A DNA stretch of 64,000 nucleotides from Raphanus sativus. Lineage: Eukaryota; Streptophyta; Magnoliopsida; Brassicales; Brassicaceae. This document shows, one piece after another, positions 58,588 to 64,000 of this stretch. The DNA is taken from positions 1,240,001 through 1,304,000 of the forward strand of contig NC_079514.1 in assembly GCF_000801105.2 (NCBI RefSeq), given 5' to 3'. Every line of letters starts with the position of its first letter. Positions within the stretch are counted from its first letter, which is position 1. The translations under genes and the position numbers were made by a program. The notes below the pieces were generated by a model that was given only the letters and a program-made list of their open reading frames with translations, ran no database searches and was not told the origin of the DNA.

Positions 58588-59295
58588 TAAAAAGAAGATA
58601 TGAGAGGGTTGAAGCCAAACTGAGGAAGTGACAAAACTGAATCTATTTGCGATTATCGGTTAAGTGGTAAGCGTGAGAAGTTATGGCTAAGTGTGATAAA
58701 TCGTGTTTCAGAATAATCAAGGCTTGTATCATTACCTGCCGTGGCGTGTTTATTGTGTTTTTTCTTTGTATTATCACATGCTTTTGTATTTTCCATTTAT
58801 TATTTGTGTTCTGGTAAACCAACCTTGTTTGATCAAACATCATTTCGAAACTGTAAAAACGAAAATGGGCATTTGTGTTTACGTTTTGCATTCATAGACA
58901 TGTAAGGATGACTGAATCCTAGTTGAGGAAGAGGTAACCCACTACTATTCCCGTTGATAAATTTAATTTAACATTTGTGATTAGGCATGCCGCTGCTATA
59001 AAACAAATAAATCACTTGCTTCAAACCACAAAGATATATAATAAGTTCTACGGTCAGATTATATAAAATGTTAGTTTGGTAAAATGGTTAACTAGTTAAA
59101 ATTTGATTTAGCAGACCCTTGTTCGATTCTTTTCTCTTCTGTCAATGATATTAAGCACTTTTGTCTTGTTTGTGTTACTGTTTATCATTAGTACCTACAT
59201 GAAGACCACATTATTTTAATTGTGCGTTAGGCCACTCCAAGCTATGAGTGTATCACTGGGTTCAGTTTACATATGCTAAGCAAACATTACTTATT
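58588..59295. other. Intergenic, 3' of the O-methyltransferase
   Basis: The first 300 bases are probably 3' UTR. A stretch at about 59065-59140 (tagtttggtaaaatggttaa ... ccttgttcgattctt) has spacing and words like a tRNA-derived SINE head. Nothing else was recognised. Confidence 0.35.
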
Positions 59296-59700
59296 CATCT
59301 CCACGAAGCCGTACACGTACGGAATACGTATCAGCAGATATTTGAGACTCGCAATTGCTTCATTCGGTAATATCATATCCTATAGAACGTTGTCGTTGGT
59401 ATCACGCAACAATTTTAACGTTACGGTTTGCGTTGTGATGTATCTCTCAGGAGGAGTTTGTTCTGATCTGGTTACAACAGGAGGAAAAACAATACAACAA
59501 CTACTGCACATTATGTCTGAAGGTGGAAAAGTACCACTTACCACCTTGCAATGCTTCGTGATCTTCTGCTGTCCGCGGTGGTCATAATGAGTCAGTTTCC
59601 GAGTATAAATTCTATTTTTGAACTCATGTTGATCAGTGGTTTTATGGCCATAACATACTCCACCGCAATCGGGTGGCTTATCTCTAGCTAGCTAGTATCC
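59296..59700 (+). pseudogene. LHT7 gene fragment (third copy)
   Basis: Encodes LISTKP-EAVHG-like remains of exon 2 (ISRYLRLAIASFG), then the beginning of intron 2, then a deletion joining into exon 3 (VMYLSGGVCSDLV, GGKTIQQLLHI, VPLTTLQCFVIF) with frameshifts after it. Because intron sequence is kept, it arose by DNA duplication and not by retroposition. It is more diverged from LHT7 than the copy at 24111. Confidence 0.85.
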
Positions 59701-59990
59701 CGCAAAGAAAATGTCTCTTTTTCAAACTCCTTTGAAATCCTGTAATTTTTTTTTGTTATTATTATTGTGTAATCTTTCACTTCACCGGATCTTTAAATAA
59801 CTCAGCAAATAAACCAAGCACAAAAAAAACTTTATTAATATGATTTGAAGTAACCACAAAATCTATATAAGCGTACACAAAGATGAAGTAGAAAAAAAAC
59901 ATAAATAAAAAAAGATTACAAAACAAAGTGAAATAAATTTCACTCAACTCCAAACTTAAAAGCAAGAGAGGGATACTTTTGATAGTATAA
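59701..59990. other. 3' flank of the F-box gene
   Basis: AT-rich. Read on the minus strand it is the probable 3' UTR of the gene stopping at 59991. Confidence 0.5.
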
Positions 59991-61250
59991 TCAAAGCGAG
60001 ACGGATAGACATGTCAAGGGATTATATGAGCCGTGAACAAGAGAGAAGCTCAACCGTTCAATCTCTCCCGAGATAACAAGTCCAGATGAAGTGAGACGCT
60101 TCTCCAGCCTAATGACGGCAAAGCAAGTTTTCTCTAGTGGAATGACAGGCGGCTTCCTCCTGGATACAGCTTCACGCAACACTAGCCATACAATCACCAG
60201 CTTCCCACCATAGTTAACTAATTGAACCATACGGTAACGACAATTAACCCTGGTATAGCACAGATCTTCCAAACCTTGGACAATTACCCACTTTCCACAG
60301 CTCAAGTCATACCAGTACAAATCACTGCTGCACTCCATAAACACTAGATTATCTAGAACGCACCAAACCCCACCTAGTTCTAGTATGCGGTTTAGACCCA
60401 CAAAATGCCAGTCTAGCAGCAACCATCTTCCTTCTTTAGGATCATATACATACTTGTTACACTCGGTGATAACGTATATCTTTGCTCCAAGGGCAAAAAC
60501 TTGGAAATCATCATCACCAATAGGGGGTCTAGGAAGTAGTAGCTCTTTGTTCCAAGTCTGAGACTTTAAGTCGAAAACTTCACCCCAACACTCTTTGTCT
60601 CTTCTGGTTCCTCCCAGAACATATATACTACTCCCATCATCAAAAAGACAAGCTTTGGCGCATTGCCTTGAAACCCTCATCCTAGGAGCACGACGTTGAG
60701 TGCGACTCCGACAATCAAGCACACAGACAGATCTAGATCGCTTGCCATTCTTGTTGATTCCGCCGATTTGGTAGATCTCGGGACCAACGGCTAAATTTGC
60801 TTCTTTTGATCGAGCACATAAATGGTGAAAGGAAGAGTCTTTAACAGGTACTAACCTCAACTCAGTCTTCATTTTGATTTCAGCCCCGTTTACGCTGATA
60901 AAGGCGTCTCCTTTTTTGATTCTCTCATCATCGAGACTCATGAGATTGTACCAGCTACGACGGGTGGTGGTGGTGGCCCCCGTCCTTAAACTTTCACAAC
61001 ATAAATAGAGGCGAGGCTCTGTGGCTCCGATTTCAGATCGAGCTGCGTATATCTCCGGAGAAGAGAGGAGAGAGTGGAAGCTCTTGGAGACTGAGCTGGT
61101 TGAACGGTATTGAGATTTCGAGACGCGGGCCAAACAATTCGCAGCGATTTCATCTGGAACCGCCGATGAGAACGATGGAGAGGATGATGGCTCATGGCAC
61201 CGAGAAGAAGAAGAAGAAGGACGAGGACTAGGACTTGTAGAATTATTCAT
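59991..61250 (-). CDS. F-box/kelch-repeat protein (At4g35120-like), 419 aa
   Basis: Intact single-exon gene. A Ser/Pro-rich N-terminus precedes the F-box at about 30-72 (VPDEIAANCLARVSKSQYRSTSSVSKSFHSLLSSPE). Kelch repeats follow with the family pattern YQIGGINKNGKRSRSVCVLD, YVLGG..DKECWGEVFDL..QTW and YVYDPKEGRW. F-box proteins with kelch propellers act as substrate adaptors of SCF ubiquitin ligases, binding SKP1 through the F-box and targets through the propeller. Here the usual Leu-Pro of the F-box start is Val-Pro and the usual region LPDDLLLNCLARVSRLYYPTL-type is diverged, so SKP1 binding should be tested. These genes are numerous and fast-evolving in Brassicaceae. Confidence 0.9.
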   Translation of the reverse strand: MNNSTSPSPRPSSSSSRCHEPSSSPSFSSAVPDEIAANCLARVSKSQYRSTSSVSKSFHSLLSSPEIYAARSEIGATEPRLYLCCESLRTGATTTTRRSWYNLMSLDDERIKKGDAFISVNGAEIKMKTELRLVPVKDSSFHHLCARSKEANLAVGPEIYQIGGINKNGKRSRSVCVLDCRSRTQRRAPRMRVSRQCAKACLFDDGSSIYVLGGTRRDKECWGEVFDLKSQTWNKELLLPRPPIGDDDFQVFALGAKIYVITECNKYVYDPKEGRWLLLDWHFVGLNRILELGGVWCVLDNLVFMECSSDLYWYDLSCGKWVIVQGLEDLCYTRVNCRYRMVQLVNYGGKLVIVWLVLREAVSRRKPPVIPLEKTCFAVIRLEKRLTSSGLVISGEIERLSFSLVHGSYNPLTCLSVSL

Positions 61251-61489
61251 CTAGTCGGCTACTAGTTTTTTTTTTTTTGGGTGCTTTCGTTTTTCACCGC
61301 TCATTATATAATGTAGCTTTTTTTTGTGGGCCATTACATTAAAACCCACAATGTCTTAAACACAGAGCGCTCTGTGATTTTGTTACAGCTTAGGTTAAGT
61401 AGGGTAGTTTATTATGGTTTCTTACGTTAGAGCTATATGCACGAGTGTTTTGATGACAAAGTTTGGGACTTTAGATGTGGAAATTGTGT
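61251..61489. other. F-box gene upstream region and left flank of the retroposon
   Basis: Includes a T-run at 61267-61278 and ends in the target repeat agatgtggaaattgtgt (61473-61489). Confidence 0.5.
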
Positions 61490-62688
61490 ACGAGAAGAGT
61501 TGCTTTTCTCTCTCAAGCCGATTAGGGTTTTCCTGTGAACCATCTCCGCCGCCGTCGGTGTGGCCTCTCGCCCACCGACGAGAACATTCCTCTTTCTCCC
61601 TCCTCTTCCTTTCTTCCATGGCTCTGCTGGTTCCTTGTCCCTTTGCGCCGTTGCTCCTTCCTCCGCCTCCCGAACCGCTGCCGCTCGTGTTTCTCATAGA
61701 GCTCCCAGTCGAGTGCTCTCCTCACGTCCTTTCCGTTCCTCCCCACCCACCGGATCTGTCTCTGTTCCTGTGCGGCTTCTTTGACTCTGCAGTGACTATA
61801 CTGTCTGTCCGTTTAGTAACTCTATCAGTTTCGGTGATATTCGTTCTTGTGGTTTTCTGTGATTCCTCTACTGCAGTATGCGGTCTCAATTCCGGGTTCT
61901 ATCCGGCTTGTTATAACTTTGTCATGTTCGATTTTGGTTTCTTAATCTACTGGCCTCAAGTTTCTCAGATCTATGTTTATACAGTGGTTTTTGATATAAA
62001 AAGTGATATGGTTTCTGGTTGGAATTGTGAATCTGTGTCTTGTGCTTTTGCTTCCGTCTCTTGGTTGCTCATTGTCCTAGATTTCATAGTTCACTTGTCA
62101 AGATGTTTGGAGAGTTGGCAAAGTCTCATTGAGAATGAAGTCATAGCCTTGTTTGGTTTGGGATTTCTTTTCTCTGTTCTCAGGTTCTTCAGTAGCAATT
62201 ATTTTGCCTTGGCTCATTCCTATTCTGCAGTATGCAGGGTTTTATATGACTGTGTTTTAACTGTGGAGGTGTATGTTTTGCTTTCTAACCATTGGTGGCA
62301 ATTTGGAAAGAAAAGCAACAGTATTTGCTTCCTTACAGTGCATCACATTTGTTCGGTCTCACGAAGACTTGGTTGCTCATTGTCCTGGTATCATGACCTC
62401 GCTACCTTAGTTGCAGAGTGTCTAGCCCTTTTGGGCGTTTCTAAGCTGGTTTGCAAGTCAGACTGCCATGAACTCAGTTGCCTCCTTTCAGAGAGTTGGT
62501 CTTTTGATGCTCATTGGATCTTATTGGCTATTCGATCCCTTATCTTATCTTTTGAGGATTCACATGTATCTTTTGTGTTTTCTGTTGGTTGTAATATGGC
62601 AAGTTGTGCCTTTCTACTTTGTATTTCCTCCTCTAATAGAGGTTGAAACTTTAAGTTAATGGAATTGTTGTTTGACCAAAAAAAAAAA
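61490..62688 (+). mobile_element. Poly(A) retroposon (Sadhu-like or retrogene) with 17-bp target repeats
   Basis: A 1.2-kb insert is bounded by agatgtggaaattgtgt at 61473-61489 and 62689-62705. It ends tggaattgttgtttgacc plus about 12 A. This is target-primed retroposition. The 5' part is GC-rich with an agggttttcc leader word; the rest is T-rich. A 410-codon frame (61414-62646) crosses the left junction and has an internal Met at 61619 (MALLVPCPF). Its product would be Val/Leu/Phe/Ser/Cys-rich without known motifs. An 18-bp word (ttggttgctcattgtcct) occurs twice (62061, 62369), suggesting an internal repeat. Structure and length resemble Sadhu retroposons of Arabidopsis, but that assignment is inference. 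Confidence 0.85.
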
Positions 62689-62705
62689 AGATGTGGAAAT
62701 TGTGT

Positions 62706-63459
62706 TTTGATTACTCTGTCTGCTAGACTTCTTAAGTGTTCTGATCCTCACCAGTTTTTTTTAATAGAGTTTCTTGAGAAAACTAATGATGATGTTGCAA
62801 GTTTGATGTAGGCAGGATATGTTGGTGTTATGGCTTCACGTGTAGAGTGTAATCAGGTTCCGTTTGAGCTTTTAGCTGTGACTGAAGTTGATGAAAATAT
62901 AGGGCTGTGTCAAACTCGGTTGAAAAGCAAGAATTGATTCCTTTCATGAGTGTTTAAGAAACAGCATATAGTTGTGTTGTGGAAACTACTGGTACGTTGG
63001 AGTTTTGACTGCTCGACATGGGAATACTTCAGAAGTGGAATCTGAGGCTGATCCGCAACCTCAGTTAGTGATGAAGCATCATTGGAACAATTGCAGTCCT
63101 ATTCTGACTTTGCTTCTTACACAGACGTTCTGTGTGCTTCTCCAGATGAGTGAAGTTTATGTTTTAACAGCCACACACATATATGATGGTGTTGCTGTTC
63201 TTGAGGTTTAGGCATTTTCTGGGATTGTGTAAAGGATCCGAAGACTTCTGGATATTGTCTTAAGATCGAGGTTTCTCAACTTGAGAGTGTAATTCGTCTA
63301 TAATCATCAATAATATCTTACCATGGCTCTATCACATTGTTCTGCACTTTTTTTTGTGTTGTGTGGTGTGTCTTCACCACACAGTGGGGCTATTTAACAG
63401 TTACGGATTTATATAACACACGAAAAAACCCTTCAAATATCAAAACACGAGAAAAACCT
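62706..63459. other. Possible decayed coding region
   Basis: Codon-like but broken frames on the + strand, for example YVGVMASRVECNQVPFELLAV near 62818-62880 and WDCVKDPKTSGYCLKIEV near 63222-63275, separated by stops. The composition is more coding-like than true intergenic DNA nearby. The family is not recognised. Confidence 0.3.
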
Positions 63460-63713
63460 TCAAATATCTTCACCAAACAAATAACCAATTCTTGTAATCT
63501 GTCCTGGATCAACCTTGGAGATTGTCTTGTTCACCCACTCCACTTCAATTTTTCCATCTTCCATTTCTGCAATGAATCCCCGAGGTTTGGAACCAAATTT
63601 CTCAGCAACCAGATCCGAAACCTGAAACCGATACTCCACGTGAGGCTGTAGCTCGAAAGTATGCAAAAGCTCAGGTTCTTCTTCTTGAAGCCATTTCACC
63701 CATGCAACCCCAT
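63460..63713 (-). CDS. Last exon of a gene running in from the right (unrecognised)
   Basis: On the minus strand an acceptor (ttggtgtag) at 63722-63714 opens a frame of 84 codons to a stop at 63460. It reads WVKWLQEEEPELLHTFEL, RFQVSDLVAEKFGSKPRGFI, EDGKIEVEWVNKTISKVDP and ends YLFGEDI. The valine codon GTG at 63699 is internal, not a start. The DGKIEVEW..TISKV.P pattern suggests a small beta-barrel (SH3/Tudor-like) module, as in some large plant E2 or chromatin proteins; this is weak. Upstream exons were not found before the window edge, so the gene is partial or a relic. Confidence 0.5.
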
Positions 63714-64000
63714 CTACACCAACCTCACAAATCCTACACCTTTTTCTTTCGTCTTAGATACAAACTGTTCGTTAAAGAATTCTCTGCTTTCTATCAATTC
63801 AGTGCTTTTAATCTTTTCAATCAAACTTTCTTGTCACTTCACCTTAATCATACTGTTGACAAGATAACAAAATATCCAAATTTAAAATATCTAAATTTCT
63901 TCAAAATTTAACCAAAAACTGTCATAGTTAGATCGGGTCTATATTGGTTCTTTTTGAATCATGTCTATTAAAGTTTTCTTTTTGGTTCTGATTTCTTGAA
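63714..64000. other. Probable intron of the minus-strand gene
   Basis: AT-rich; no exon recognised up to the window end. Confidence 0.35.

Noticed and set aside
58643..58897. ORFs on both strands after the O-methyltransferase
   Set aside because: They overlap each other in likely 3' UTR, are AT-rich, and have no motif.
1..64000. CRISPR arrays, operons, phage or bacterial mobile systems
   Set aside because: No regularly spaced repeats, no compact same-strand ORF runs; introns and plant families throughout show nuclear plant DNA.
1..64000. rRNA genes or canonical intact tRNA genes
   Set aside because: None recognised by eye. Only two weak tRNA-like stretches (about 10470-10540 on - and 59065-59140 on +) were seen, and neither folds convincingly.

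Overview
This is plant nuclear DNA: AT-rich intergenic sequence, many short exons with GT/AG introns, tandem gene copies and dense transposon debris. Gene content and order match the Brassicaceae. From memory of Arabidopsis thaliana chromosome 4, the left part matches At4g35560 (DAW1), At4g35570 (HMGB5) and At4g35600 (CST). The right part matches At4g35210/35200 (DUF241), At4g35180 (LHT7), At4g35170 (LEA_2), At4g35160/35150 (O-methyltransferase) and At4g35120 (F-box/kelch). The first block runs in rising Arabidopsis order and the second in falling order. The window therefore holds an inversion relative to Arabidopsis, or a scaffold join at the 100-N gap (22753-22852). A Brassica-like species is likely, but the species cannot be fixed from the sequence.

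Layout. 1-4636: a 5'-truncated tomosyn-like WD40 gene on +. 5121-6072: HMGB5 on -. 7195-7383: a 62-aa gene on -. 7899-10615: two Helitrons and a hAT element with a Stowaway MITE nested in it. 13659-15989: intact CST kinase. 17253-19423: its tandem copy, now a pseudokinase/pseudogene. 22853-25400: a near-identical but truncated second copy of LHT7 and its promoter, joined to a DUF241 fragment. 26286-26862 and 29782-30443: two small multi-exon genes of about 100 codons. 31643-37507: a complete but coding-dead Ty1/copia retrotransposon. 37735-42880: three DUF241 copies, two intact. 44251-47917: intact LHT7 with a hAT MITE in its upstream region. 48280-49790: LEA_2 gene. 55133-58587: O-methyltransferase with a transposon-filled intron. 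59296-59700: a third LHT7 fragment. 59991-61250: F-box/kelch gene. 61490-62688: a poly(A) retroposon with perfect 17-bp target repeats. 63460-63713: last exon of a gene entering from the right.

There is no operon-like system or new defence locus here. The genes are ordinary single loci in vesicle traffic, chromatin, signalling, amino-acid transport and secondary metabolism. The most unusual signals concern genome dynamics: (1) at least eight tiny A-tail insertions, each flanked by 10-17 bp direct repeats, which look like extremely 5'-truncated retroposon insertions; (2) a likely hAT excision footprint in one LHT7 copy where the other copy keeps the element; (3) a copia element with almost identical LTRs around a wrecked coding region; (4) a 410-codon ORF carried by a retroposon.
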